Shown here: piece after piece, positions 45,755 to 54,459 of the stretch
Layout of the letters: the number at the start of each line of letters is the position of its first letter
How positions within the stretch are numbered: position 1 is the stretch's first letter
Assembly: GCA_018222605.1 (NCBI GenBank)
Contig: JAAEZZ010000001.1
Location: forward strand, 248,001 to 312,000
Direction: 5' to 3'
DNA from: Alphaproteobacteria bacterium
GTDB lineage: Bacteria; Pseudomonadota; Alphaproteobacteria; Caulobacterales; Hyphomonadaceae
DNA: 64,000 nucleotides
The notes under the pieces: generated by a model
What the model was told of the DNA's origin: nothing
Seen by the model: the letters and a program-made list of their open reading frames with translations, nothing else
Database searches by the model: none
Translations under genes and position numbers: made by a program

Positions 45755-46138
45755 ATGTCAGAAAACATACAGGCCTCCATGATTGAGGTACGCCAATCCC
45801 CTTTTCACGGTCGCGGCCTGTTCGCGACCGTTTCCATTTCCAAGGGGCAGGTTATCGCCGTCTACCCTATGCTCATCCTCAGCGAGGAAGACACGGAAGC
45901 CGTTCGGAAAACGCGTCTCTATCACTATGTTTTCTATGTGGATGAAAATGCTGAGGGAAAGATGCGGGCGGCCATCGCTTTTGGCCTGATCTCCATGTGC
46001 AATCACAGCCCGGAGGCGAACGCCGTCTTCGAGGTGGACAGCGAGGCACAGACGGTCACGCTCAGCGCGGGACAGGATATTCCCGCCAGCACCGAAATTC
46101 TGATCGACTATGAAGAATTCGCTGAAGAAGCGATCTGA
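45755..46138 (+). CDS. Small SET-domain protein (putative protein-lysine methyltransferase)
   Basis: 127 residues from the Met at 45755; a Met at 45740 is also possible and neither has a clear ribosome-binding site. SET hallmarks are present: SPFHGRGLFAT near the start, GLISMCNHSPEANA (the Asn-His that contacts S-adenosylmethionine) and the closing IPASTEILIDYEEF with the catalytic tyrosine. Little more than a bare SET core, without a recognisable pre-SET or a cysteine-rich post-SET. Substrate unknown; such small bacterial SET proteins are scattered. Lies between two minus-strand gat genes. Confidence 0.82.
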   Translation: MSENIQASMIEVRQSPFHGRGLFATVSISKGQVIAVYPMLILSEEDTEAVRKTRLYHYVFYVDENAEGKMRAAIAFGLISMCNHSPEANAVFEVDSEAQTVTLSAGQDIPASTEILIDYEEFAEEAI

Positions 46139-46141
46139 GAT

Positions 46142-46429
46142 CTATTCGACAGCCTTCGGCACGACGAAGAAACCGTCTTCGCTACGCGGAGCATTTGCCA
46201 GAACCTGATCCTGGATGTTGCCATCGGTAACGACATCTTCGCGCATGGGCAGCTTGGTCTCGACGACAGAGGTCATTGGCTCCACACCGTCTACATCGAC
46301 TTCGTTCAACTGGTCGATCCAGCCCATGATGCCATTCAACTCACCGGTCAGTTCTTCCACATGTTCCTCGGTCACGGCGATACGCGACAGGCGGGCAACC
46401 TTGCGTACATCATCCTTCGTAACACTCAT
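46142..46429 (-). CDS. gatC: Aspartyl/glutamyl-tRNA amidotransferase subunit C
   Basis: 95 residues from the Met at 46429 (MSVTKDDVRKVARLSRIAV), standard GatC length. MGWIDQLNEVDVDGVEPM and the C-terminal PRSEDGFFVVPKAVE are family motifs. GatC is the belt that holds GatA to GatB. Its usual neighbour gatA is 1 kb away beyond two plus-strand genes. Three bases separate its stop from the SET-gene stop. Confidence 0.96.
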   Translation of the reverse strand: MSVTKDDVRKVARLSRIAVTEEHVEELTGELNGIMGWIDQLNEVDVDGVEPMTSVVETKLPMREDVVTDGNIQDQVLANAPRSEDGFFVVPKAVE

Positions 46430-46508
46430 GTCTGGCTCCAGTCCGGCAATTTGAACGGCTCGAATACGCCATAGGCAAGCTCGCTTCAAGGCGCTATGTG
46501 GGCTGCAA

Positions 46509-46967
46509 ATGCCTGTAACCGATCTCGCAGACTTTCCGCGCACTGGCGCCCTCCTCGGCCTGGACCCCGGCACCAAGACGCTGGGCGTCGCCTCAGCCGA
46601 TGCGCTGCGCATGATTGCGAGCCCTGTGGAGACCATTCCCCGAGGCAAGAAACTGGCCCCCGTTCTGGACCGCCTGTTCCACATCTATGATGACCGGCGC
46701 GCCGTGGGGCTCGTCATGGGCCTGCCCCTCAATATGGATGGCAGCGAGGGGCCGCGCGCTCAGTCCGTCCGCGCCATGGCCTGGCACATCCTGCAAAAAC
46801 GCGACGTGCCCCTGCTATTTCAGGATGAGCGGCTCTCCACCGCTGAAGCCGAACGCACGATGATCTCTGCCGATATCTCTCGTCGCCGCCGGACCGAGCG
46901 AATCGATGCGTCAGCCGCCGCGATCATCCTGAAAGACGCCCTGCATAGTCTGGCACGACTGCCATGA
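46509..46967 (+). CDS. ruvX: RuvX/YqgF Holliday junction resolvase-like, 16S rRNA processing nuclease
   Basis: 152 residues. RNase H-like fold with [19 protein letters not shown] (first Asp), [20 protein letters not shown] and [15 protein letters not shown], and a final acidic residue in [11 protein letters not shown]. YqgF proteins mature the 5' end of 16S rRNA and may resolve junctions. Diverges from gatC by 79 bases. The AEC transporter gene overlaps its stop (ATGA). Confidence 0.95.
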   Translation: MPVTDLADFPRTGALLGLDPGTKTLGVASADALRMIASPVETIPRGKKLAPVLDRLFHIYDDRRAVGLVMGLPLNMDGSEGPRAQSVRAMAWHILQKRDVPLLFQDERLSTAEAERTMISADISRRRRTERIDASAAAIILKDALHSLARLP

Positions 46968-47878
46968 GCGGCTTTCTCTATGCGCTGCTTCCCGTCATCG
47001 CGATTGTATCGCTCGGACATATCCTGTCTGTCCGCAAATGGATCCCGACCGAAAGCTGGCGGGCCATTGAGCGGCTGTCCTATGTCGTCCTGTTCCCGGC
47101 CCTGATCGTTCGGACGCTGGCCAATGCCCCGTTCGAAACTGCGCCATGGGGGCTCGCCGCTGCGCTGATCCTGGCGCAGATCACGCTCGGCGCGTTTGGC
47201 TTGCTGGGTCGGTTCATGCCAAACATGCCCGGCCCGGCCGTGGGTTCAGTCATCCAGTCCAATGTGCGCTGGAACACGATGATTGGCCTCTCCATCGGCA
47301 GTCTTCTGTTCGGGGAACAGGGATTGGCACTGGTAACCATTGCCGCAGCTGTGATGATCCCGACCGCCAATATTATCTCCGTCTACGCACTGATCTCTCA
47401 TGCAGAAAATCCGCACGGACCGAAGCCGAACCCGTTCGTTGCTCTGATCAGAAATCCCATCGTCATCGCCTGTATTCTCGGCCTCGTCTTGGCAGCGGCC
47501 AGCATTTCCCTGCCGCGCCTGCTGGATGACAGTTTGCGTATTCTGGGGGATGCGGCGCTGGCACTTGGCCTGCTGGCCGCCGGGGCTGGCGTGGACCTGT
47601 CTGCCCTGCGCCGGGCTGGACCGCGGACATTTGGCTGGTCTTTGGTCAGACTGCTTGGCCTGCCAGCCCTGGCGGTTGGCTTTTGCATCTTGCTGGGCGT
47701 GACAGGCATGCCGCTGGTCGTCGCCCTGATCTGCGCCGCCACGCCTACCGCGACCAGTTCCTACATTCTGGCCAAGGAACTTGGCGGCGACGCCCCCCTG
47801 GCAGCAAACCTGATTGCCGTGGAGACTGTGCTCGCCATGGTGACCATGCCTGCGCTTTATCTGCTTCTGACCAGCTGA
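46964..47878 (+). CDS. AEC family transporter
   Basis: 304 residues with about ten hydrophobic helices arranged in two halves, as in the auxin-efflux-carrier/bile-acid-related family. [19 protein letters not shown] at the start and [18 protein letters not shown] with the [14 protein letters not shown] loop support it. Bacterial members export malate or other small acids; the substrate here is unknown. Overlaps ruvX by four bases. pyrB follows 56 bases later. Confidence 0.88.
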   Translation: MSGFLYALLPVIAIVSLGHILSVRKWIPTESWRAIERLSYVVLFPALIVRTLANAPFETAPWGLAAALILAQITLGAFGLLGRFMPNMPGPAVGSVIQSNVRWNTMIGLSIGSLLFGEQGLALVTIAAAVMIPTANIISVYALISHAENPHGPKPNPFVALIRNPIVIACILGLVLAAASISLPRLLDDSLRILGDAALALGLLAAGAGVDLSALRRAGPRTFGWSLVRLLGLPALAVGFCILLGVTGMPLVVALICAATPTATSSYILAKELGGDAPLAANLIAVETVLAMVTMPALYLLLTS

Positions 47879-47934
47879 GGGCCTTGCCCGAAGCCAGAAT
47901 CGCGCCTAAACCGCCGAAAATCGAAAGGGCCTCC

Positions 47935-48882
47935 ATGACCAAGGCGGCATATCACTACACCTTCGAGCACGAGCATTTGTTAGGCATTGAAGGCCTTCAC
48001 CCGCTCGATATCACTCACATTCTGGATCTCGCCAATGAGTACGCGGAAGCGACCCGGGCGGGCCAGCGCGCCGATCCGGTCCTGTCCGGAAAGACAGTTG
48101 TGAATTTGTTCTTTGAGAACTCCACCCGCACCATGAGCAGCTTCGAGATTGCCGCCCGCCGACTTGGCGCGGATGTCATCTCGATGCCGGTTGCGCAGTC
48201 TTCGGTCAAAAAGGGTGAGACCCTGATCGACACCGCGATGACGCTGAACGCCATGAAGCCGGATGTGCTGGTTGTCCGCCACTCGGCCTCCGGAGGCGCA
48301 AAACTACTGTCTCGCAAGGTCGACTGCGCGGTCATCAATGCTGGCGACGGCACGCATGAGCACCCGACACAGGGCTTGCTGGATACGCTGACGATCCGCC
48401 GCAACAAGGGCCGGGTCGAAGGCCTGAAAGTGGTGATCTGCGGAGACATCGCGCACTCACGCGTTGCCCGCTCTACGACGCAGGCGCTACATCTGCTCGG
48501 CGCGGAAGTGCATTTGTGTGCGCCGCGCACATTATTGCCGTCCGGCACAGAGACCTGGGGCGCAGCCTCCGCCACGTCAGACTTTGACACTGCCCTGCAG
48601 GGCGCGGATGTAGTCATGATGCTACGCCTGCAGCTTGAACGGATGGACGGGGCATACCTGCCCAGCCGCCGCGAATATTTCCGCTATTTCGGCCTGACGC
48701 AGGAGCGTTTATCCCTCGCCAGGGAAGACGCCATCGTGATGCATCCCGGCCCGATGAACCGAGGGATCGAGATTGAAAGCGCGATTGCCGATGGCGAACG
48801 CTCCGTCATTACCGAACAGGTCGAGATGGGCGTCGCTGTGCGGGAAGCCGTGCTCCACCTTCTCGCAGGAGGCCGCCCATGA
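47935..48882 (+). CDS. pyrB: Aspartate carbamoyltransferase catalytic subunit
   Basis: 315 residues from the ATG at 47935; earlier in-frame codons overlap the AEC gene. Carbamoyl-phosphate motif [12 protein letters not shown] near residue 58, [16 protein letters not shown] near residue 137 and the closing [14 protein letters not shown]. First committed step of pyrimidine synthesis. No pyrI is present. The dihydroorotase homologue overlaps its stop by four bases (ATGA), the arrangement known for PyrB that needs a non-catalytic dihydroorotase partner. Confidence 0.97.
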   Translation: MTKAAYHYTFEHEHLLGIEGLHPLDITHILDLANEYAEATRAGQRADPVLSGKTVVNLFFENSTRTMSSFEIAARRLGADVISMPVAQSSVKKGETLIDTAMTLNAMKPDVLVVRHSASGGAKLLSRKVDCAVINAGDGTHEHPTQGLLDTLTIRRNKGRVEGLKVVICGDIAHSRVARSTTQALHLLGAEVHLCAPRTLLPSGTETWGAASATSDFDTALQGADVVMMLRLQLERMDGAYLPSRREYFRYFGLTQERLSLAREDAIVMHPGPMNRGIEIESAIADGERSVITEQVEMGVAVREAVLHLLAGGRP

Positions 48883-50159
48883 GTCTCTCCATCTACAATG
48901 CCCGCTTGCTTGACCCGGCTACAGGCCTCGACGAGACCGGCGCTATCCTGATCGAAGATGGTAAAATTAGCGCGATCACGCTTGGCGCGACATCCGCTCA
49001 TGACGGCGCAGCCGACAGTCTCGATGCACACGGCCTTTGCCTTGCCCCCGGCCTGATTGATCTGCGCGTCAAGACAGGGGAACCGGGCGACGAGCAGAAA
49101 GAGACCCTGGCAACTGCATCTCGCGCCGCCGTTGCGGGCGGGGTGACCAGCCTTGTCGTCATGCCGGACACTAAGCCGGTGATTGATGATGTCGCGCTGG
49201 TGCGCTTCATCTCGGACCGAGCGAAGACCAGCGCCAAGGCGCGTATCTATCCGGCAGGCGCGCTGACCACAGGCCTCAAGGGCGAAGCCATGGCCGAGAT
49301 CGGCTTGATGGCAGATGCCGGCGCCGTGCTGTTCACCAATGGTGACGAACCGCTGCAGAATGCCTCCATCTTGAAGCGCGCCATGACATATGCCGCCAGC
49401 CGGGGCGCTATCATCATGTCCCGGCCGGATGACCGCGCCCTGAAGGGCTCAGGCGTCATGAATGGCGGGGCCTTTGCCGCCCGCAAAGGTCTTGCAGGTA
49501 TTCCGCGCGAAGCTGAATGGATCGGGGCCGCGCGAGACCTGATGCTGGCCGAAACCACGGGCTGCACACTGATCCTGGACCAGGTATCAACCCCGCGTAC
49601 GCTGGAACTCGTCGCGAAATCCCGGTCTGAAGGCGCGAACGTGTTCACGACAATCGCGGCCCACAGCCTATTCTTCAATGAACTCGATATCGGCGACTAT
49701 CTCACCTATTGCAAAGTGAACCCGCCCTTCCGGGATGAGGACACACGCCTCGCCATGATCCGGGCGCTGAAAGCGGGGGAGATTGATGCTGTCGTCTCGG
49801 CCCATGATCCGCAGCCGCCGGAAGAGAAACGTCTGCCATTCGGGGAGGCCAGCTTTGGCGCCGCCGGTTTGGAAACCACGCTCGCGGCCCTGCTCAGCCT
49901 TGTCCATGATGGCCCGCTCAGCCTGCTGGAAGCGCTGGCACCCATCACCTGCCGCCCGGCAGACATGATTGGCCTGCCCCAAGGTCGCCTCGCGGAAGAC
50001 GCGCCGGCTGACTTGATCCTGTTCGATCCGGGCAAGCCATGGCTGTGCGAACGCGAGCATCTTCGCTCCCGCTCGACCAACTCGCCCTTTGATGGCCGCC
50101 GCCTTCAGGGACGGGTAATGCAGACTTTCATTTCTGGCGAATGCGTATTCACACGTTAA
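48879..50159 (+). CDS. Dihydroorotase homologue, probably non-catalytic (PyrC'/PyrX type)
   Basis: 426 residues with the full amidohydrolase layout of long dihydroorotases (GLIDL...[55 protein letters not shown]). The metal site is dismantled: the HxH of the usual DxHVHLREPG is R63/K65, the HcED segment reads SRPDD, the Hi.HvS segment reads LDQVS, and the catalytic Asp in the TDHAPH motif is Ala (SAHDPQ). By analogy with Pseudomonas PyrC', it should act as a scaffold for PyrB. An active pyrC must then exist elsewhere. Translationally coupled to pyrB. Confidence 0.9.
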   Translation: MSLSIYNARLLDPATGLDETGAILIEDGKISAITLGATSAHDGAADSLDAHGLCLAPGLIDLRVKTGEPGDEQKETLATASRAAVAGGVTSLVVMPDTKPVIDDVALVRFISDRAKTSAKARIYPAGALTTGLKGEAMAEIGLMADAGAVLFTNGDEPLQNASILKRAMTYAASRGAIIMSRPDDRALKGSGVMNGGAFAARKGLAGIPREAEWIGAARDLMLAETTGCTLILDQVSTPRTLELVAKSRSEGANVFTTIAAHSLFFNELDIGDYLTYCKVNPPFRDEDTRLAMIRALKAGEIDAVVSAHDPQPPEEKRLPFGEASFGAAGLETTLAALLSLVHDGPLSLLEALAPITCRPADMIGLPQGRLAEDAPADLILFDPGKPWLCEREHLRSRSTNSPFDGRRLQGRVMQTFISGECVFTR

Positions 50160-50227
50160 GAATGCGAGACTCTTGCTAGCCTTGCGTTTCGTCCGTAGGC
50201 TTTCAATCGGGAATTGAGGAGAATGGG

Positions 50228-50845
50228 ATGGGAGCCTCACTGGCATTTCCACTCGCAGCAATCTGCGGCTATCTGGCAGGGTCCATCCCCTTCGGACTGC
50301 TGATCACCAAGGCTGCAGGCCTGGGGGACATTCGCCAGATCGGCTCCGGCAATATCGGTGCAACCAATGTTCTGCGCACCGGCCGCAAGGATCTGGCGCT
50401 CGCCACGCTGCTGCTCGACAGTCTCAAGGCGGGGCTTCTGGCTCTCGGCTTTGGCCTGCTGGCAAGCCGGGAAGTCGGTTTCGTGGCCGGGGCCTTCGCC
50501 TTTGTCGGGCATTGCTATCCCGTCTGGCTGGGCTTCAAGGGTGGCAAGGGCGTCGCGACCTATGCGGGCCTGTTGCCCTTCGTCTCCCTGCCGGGCTTTT
50601 ACGTCGCTGCGCCGATATGGCTCGGCCTGTTTGCCCTGACTCGCATTTCCTCGCTTGCCGCGCTGACGGCAGCCACGCTCGTTCCGCCTGGTGCGTGGCT
50701 GCTCGGAGAACGTAATATGTTCATCTTGTGCGGACTGGCCCTACTGTCACTCTTTGTGTTTTGGACGCACCGCGCCAATCTTGGCCGCTTGCTGAAGGGC
50801 CAGGAACCTCGCTTCGGCGCCAAGAAGGACACACCGGACGCATGA
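50228..50845 (+). CDS. plsY: Acyl-phosphate glycerol-3-phosphate acyltransferase
   Basis: 205 residues, five or so membrane helices. The three PlsY motifs are present: GSIPFGLLI near residue 17, GSGNIGATNVLRTG near residue 38 and FKGGKGVATYAG near residue 98. It makes lysophosphatidic acid from acyl-phosphate in the membrane. GAGGAGAATGGG supplies the ribosome-binding site. dprA overlaps its stop by four bases. Confidence 0.96.
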   Translation: MGASLAFPLAAICGYLAGSIPFGLLITKAAGLGDIRQIGSGNIGATNVLRTGRKDLALATLLLDSLKAGLLALGFGLLASREVGFVAGAFAFVGHCYPVWLGFKGGKGVATYAGLLPFVSLPGFYVAAPIWLGLFALTRISSLAALTAATLVPPGAWLLGERNMFILCGLALLSLFVFWTHRANLGRLLKGQEPRFGAKKDTPDA

Positions 50846-51948
50846 CACCGGGACGGCCACTGACAGACCAGGAACGTCTGGCGTGGCTGAGGTTGGCCCG
50901 AACGCCTTATGTCGGCCCGGTCACGTTCTTTCAGTTACTGCACCGCTACAAATCAGCCGCCGCAGCGCTTGAGGCTCTGCCGGAGCTGACCCGCAAGAGC
51001 CGCTCCGGCCGCGAACTGGTGCCGCCGGCGCAAGATGCGGTCGAGCGCGAACTCGCTGCAACAGAGAGATACGGCGCGCGCGTTATCGCGAGTTGCGAGC
51101 CGGGCTATCCGCAATTGCTGAAGGCGCTAGATCCCCCTCCGCCCGTTCTGACAGCGCTCGGCAATATTGACCTTGCCAGCAAACCTACCGTCGCCATTGT
51201 CGGCGCGCGTAATGCTTCTGCGGCAGGCAAGAAACTCGCGCGGGATATTGCGAGCGATCTCGGCAAGGCGGGCTTCGTGATTGTCTCCGGTCTGGCCCTT
51301 GGTATTGATGGCGAAGCGCACGCCGCCAGCCTGAAAACCGGCACGATTGCCGTGCTGGGCGGTGCGATCGATCACATATATCCACCTCAGCATGACCGCC
51401 TTTATGCCGAGATCGCCGCGAATGGTCTGATCCTGTCAGAAAGCCATTTCGGGTATCGCGCCAAGGCACAGGATTTCCCCCGTCGCAATCGCATCGTGAC
51501 AGGCCTCACAAGAGGCGTTGTCGTGGTCGAGGCGGCAGAGAGGTCCGGCTCGCTGATTTCCGCGCGCATGGCGGGGGAACAAGGCCGCGAGGTGATGGCC
51601 GTTCCCGGCTCTCCGTTGGACCCTCGTTCGGCCGGCACCAATCGCCTGATCCGGCAGGGTGCCACACTGGTGCGTCATGCAGACGACATTCTGGAAATGC
51701 TCTCAAGCCTGCCCTTTGTCGGCATGGCCGCAGATACAACGCTTTACGAAGGCGAACCGGCAGAAGACCTGCCGGAAGGCCTGGCGGACAGAGTGCGTCA
51801 AGCCCTCTCGCCGAGCCCGATGCCGATTGACGAGATTGCCCGCGCGGCTGGTGCAACTCCCGCGCAATGCGCCGCGATTCTGATGGAGTTGGAACTGTCA
51901 GGCGATGCCGTGACACTGCCAGGAGGTCTGGCGTCACTTGCCTTTTGA
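50842..51948 (+). CDS. dprA: DNA processing protein DprA
   Basis: 368 residues from the ATG at 50842 (MTPGRPLTDQERLAWLRL), overlapping plsY. Rossmann-like core with VGARNASAAGKKLARDIA, SGLALGIDGEAH, FPRRNRIVTGLTRGVVVVEA and SGSLISARMAGEQGREV, then a C-terminal winged helix near residues 310-365. DprA loads RecA on incoming single-stranded DNA during transformation. In many alphaproteobacteria topA follows; here lptD does. Confidence 0.95.
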   Translation: MTPGRPLTDQERLAWLRLARTPYVGPVTFFQLLHRYKSAAAALEALPELTRKSRSGRELVPPAQDAVERELAATERYGARVIASCEPGYPQLLKALDPPPPVLTALGNIDLASKPTVAIVGARNASAAGKKLARDIASDLGKAGFVIVSGLALGIDGEAHAASLKTGTIAVLGGAIDHIYPPQHDRLYAEIAANGLILSESHFGYRAKAQDFPRRNRIVTGLTRGVVVVEAAERSGSLISARMAGEQGREVMAVPGSPLDPRSAGTNRLIRQGATLVRHADDILEMLSSLPFVGMAADTTLYEGEPAEDLPEGLADRVRQALSPSPMPIDEIARAAGATPAQCAAILMELELSGDAVTLPGGLASLAF

Positions 51949-51987
51949 GGCATGTGTCATCGCTGCATCTTAAAACATATGAAAATT

Positions 51988-52010
51988 CAGCCATAAGCGC
52001 CTCATGGCTG
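51988..52010. other. Hairpin in the dprA-lptD gap
   Basis: CAGCCAT (51988-51994) pairs exactly with ATGGCTG (52004-52010) around a nine-base loop. There is no T-run, so terminator function is doubtful. The remaining part of the 161-base gap, up to the lptD start, is G+C-rich with further short self-complementary stretches and might be an lptD leader. Confidence 0.35.
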
Positions 52011-52109
52011 GACGATTCCCGCCTTCCTCTCTAAGCCTTCTGGAAACCATGTGCCCGCGCGGCACGAACTGCGCTTGCGGGCGCGTGGACAGTCGTAAGG
52101 GTACGCGTT

Positions 52110-54299
52110 TTGGCAAAATGGCATCATGTTGCAGCTGCATTGGGCATGGCGGTCTGCCTGCCATGGCAAGCGGTTGCTCAGGAAGGCAACGTCGCGCCGG
52201 CAAATCCTGAACAAGATGAACGCGTTGTTCTGGAAGCAGACTATGTCTACGAGATCCGCGACGAGAACAAGCTTGTCGCAGAGGGTAATGTGGAAGCCCT
52301 GTATCAGGGCCGTATCCTGCGGGCAGACAAGCTGGTCTACGACCGCACAACCGACCGTGTCCGCGCGTCAGGAAATATCGTCATTATCGACACGGATGGC
52401 AGCCAGCAATTCGCTGACGAAATCGAGGTCGATTCCAAACTGGCGGATGGCTACGCCATCGGTTTTTCCGCACGTCTTGCTGATGGCGCGACTGTAGCAG
52501 CCAATTCCGCCATTCGGCAGGGAAACGGCGTCGACGCCTTGGATCAGGTCGTCTACACAGCCTGCCCCGTCTGTGAAGATCACAAGACACCAACCTGGTC
52601 CATCCGCGCCCGGCGCGCCGTGCTGGACCAGGAAAGCCAGATGATGTCTTATCGCGATGCTGTGGTTGAAGTGGCCGGTATCCCGGTGTTTTATTTCCCC
52701 TTCCTCGCGCATCCAGACCCAAATTCCGAACGCCGCTCAGGATTGCTGATCCCGTCTGCAGGTGTTTCCTCAAAACTCGGCCTGTTTTATCAGCAGCCTT
52801 ATTACTGGGCGATTTCCGACTCTTCGGAAATGACCATCTCCCCTATGGTCAGCCAGAATGTGAATCCGCTGATGGAACTGGACTTCCGCAAGAAATTCTA
52901 TTCCGGCTCGATCAACTTCAATACCAGCTTCACCAAGGAGCAGGACTTCGACAGCGATGGCGAGCGGTTTGGTGAGGATAGATGGCGCGGCCACCTCTAT
53001 GGTAGCGGCCTGTTCGCCATAAATAATGAGTGGAAATGGGGCTTCGGCGTCGAGCACCAGTCAGACGATCTTTATGATCGTCGTTACGACATCGACGGTC
53101 AGGACAGGCAGCGCGGTCTGTATGCAAGCCAGCCCCGGCGCTTGCTGTCGCAATTGTTCCTCGTCGGACAAGGCGATGATTACTATACCGATGTTGCTTT
53201 CCTGAAGTTTCAAGGCCTGCGCGAAGGTGATGATGACGGCGAACTCCCGACGGCCGCACCCGTTTTCTCCGGCCAGAAATACTGGGATCTGGGCAAGTTT
53301 GGCTATGCGAGCTTAGATGCATCAAGCGCAATCCTCAGCCGCGATCTTGGCGCGGATTCCCGGCGGGTCAGCCTCGGCGGTGACTGGACGGACCTCAATA
53401 TCCTGCCCGGCGGTTTCACCTTGAAAACCTTCGCCGAAGCGCGTGGCGACTACTACGCCCTGGACAAGGACGTATCCGGTAAAGCCAATGTCTCCCGCTT
53501 CGTCGGCAATATTGGCACCCAACTCGCTTATCCCATGATCCGGACCGGCGAAGTGGTGGATATTACTGTCGAACCGACCGTGATGGTTGCCTGGGGCCTG
53601 TCCAATGTAAATGACCCCGCCATCCCGAACGAAGACAGCCAGCTATTTGAATTTGACGAGTCGACCCTCTACGAGGCGAACAGTTTCGGCGGCTACGATT
53701 TGTATGAAGGCGATGGCAAACTGTCTGCGGGCCTCACAACGCGCGCCGTATGGAAGAATGGCCTGGACCTCAGCACGACAGTTGGCCGGCGTTGGCGTTC
53801 TCGCCCAGATCCCAATTTTAATGATGCCAGCAATCTTAATGGTACATCATCGGATTGGGTTGTCGCCGCTTCGGCCAAATATGGCGAAGCATTCCGAGTG
53901 GATACCAGAGCGCGTCTGGATGAGGACGGTTTTCAACTCAATCGTATCGATACAACCGTGTCCACGCGCTTCAATCGCTTCCGCGCTGTGGGGCAGCATT
54001 ACTACACAATCAGCAACCGCGACGCTGTGCAGCCCAATGTGACACAAGGTATCTTCCTGCGCGGTGAAGTGCAGGTGACGGACCAATACTCTATCTTCTT
54101 CGGTCAGTTGCGGGATATCGAACAAAAGCTGAATGCAAGACAGCAATACGGCATCGCTTTCGAGGATGACTGCTCCAGATTTGAGCTGGTCTATGAGCGA
54201 TCCGAACTCACGGACCGGACTTTGGGCCCGGAAGAGAGCTTCATGATCCGTTTCTCCCTGAAAACAATCGGAGATTTCGGGTCCAACGAGTTTGATTGA
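52110..54299 (+). CDS. lptD: LPS-assembly protein LptD
   Basis: 729 residues from a TTG start, the only codon that keeps the full signal peptide (MAKWHHVAAALGMAVCLPWQ, cleavage near AVAQ); TAAGGG lies ten bases upstream, and the next in-frame ATG (52146) would cut the signal in half. OstA domain about residues 40-180 with EADYVYEIRDENKLVAEGNV, DGSQQFADEIEVDSKLADG and CPVC, then the outer-membrane beta-barrel to the C-terminus. It inserts LPS into the outer leaflet. The usual upstream genes lptFG are 25 kb away; surA-pdxA-rsmA follow as usual. Confidence 0.94.
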   Translation: MAKWHHVAAALGMAVCLPWQAVAQEGNVAPANPEQDERVVLEADYVYEIRDENKLVAEGNVEALYQGRILRADKLVYDRTTDRVRASGNIVIIDTDGSQQFADEIEVDSKLADGYAIGFSARLADGATVAANSAIRQGNGVDALDQVVYTACPVCEDHKTPTWSIRARRAVLDQESQMMSYRDAVVEVAGIPVFYFPFLAHPDPNSERRSGLLIPSAGVSSKLGLFYQQPYYWAISDSSEMTISPMVSQNVNPLMELDFRKKFYSGSINFNTSFTKEQDFDSDGERFGEDRWRGHLYGSGLFAINNEWKWGFGVEHQSDDLYDRRYDIDGQDRQRGLYASQPRRLLSQLFLVGQGDDYYTDVAFLKFQGLREGDDDGELPTAAPVFSGQKYWDLGKFGYASLDASSAILSRDLGADSRRVSLGGDWTDLNILPGGFTLKTFAEARGDYYALDKDVSGKANVSRFVGNIGTQLAYPMIRTGEVVDITVEPTVMVAWGLSNVNDPAIPNEDSQLFEFDESTLYEANSFGGYDLYEGDGKLSAGLTTRAVWKNGLDLSTTVGRRWRSRPDPNFNDASNLNGTSSDWVVAASAKYGEAFRVDTRARLDEDGFQLNRIDTTVSTRFNRFRAVGQHYYTISNRDAVQPNVTQGIFLRGEVQVTDQYSIFFGQLRDIEQKLNARQQYGIAFEDDCSRFELVYERSELTDRTLGPEESFMIRFSLKTIGDFGSNEFD

Positions 54300-54353
54300 T
54301 TCGACCTGGACGGCACGTGAAGAACGCTGCGCTTTTCCTAATTTCCTGTAAGA

Positions 54354-54376
54354 TATCAGGGGTCACTGCCCTGATA
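54354..54376. other. Perfect 8-bp hairpin between lptD and surA
   Basis: TATCAGGG (54354-54361) pairs with CCCTGATA (54369-54376) around a seven-base loop, midway in the 160-base gap. No T-run follows. It might stabilise the lptD mRNA 3' end or attenuate into surA; neither is shown by sequence alone. Confidence 0.4.
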
Positions 54377-54459
54377 CGTTGCGCAGGCTCACAGGACTTG
54401 TATGGTCCGATAGAATAGTACGCCATGGGGCCCGGTGGGGCACTCAACGGAGGCCATAA

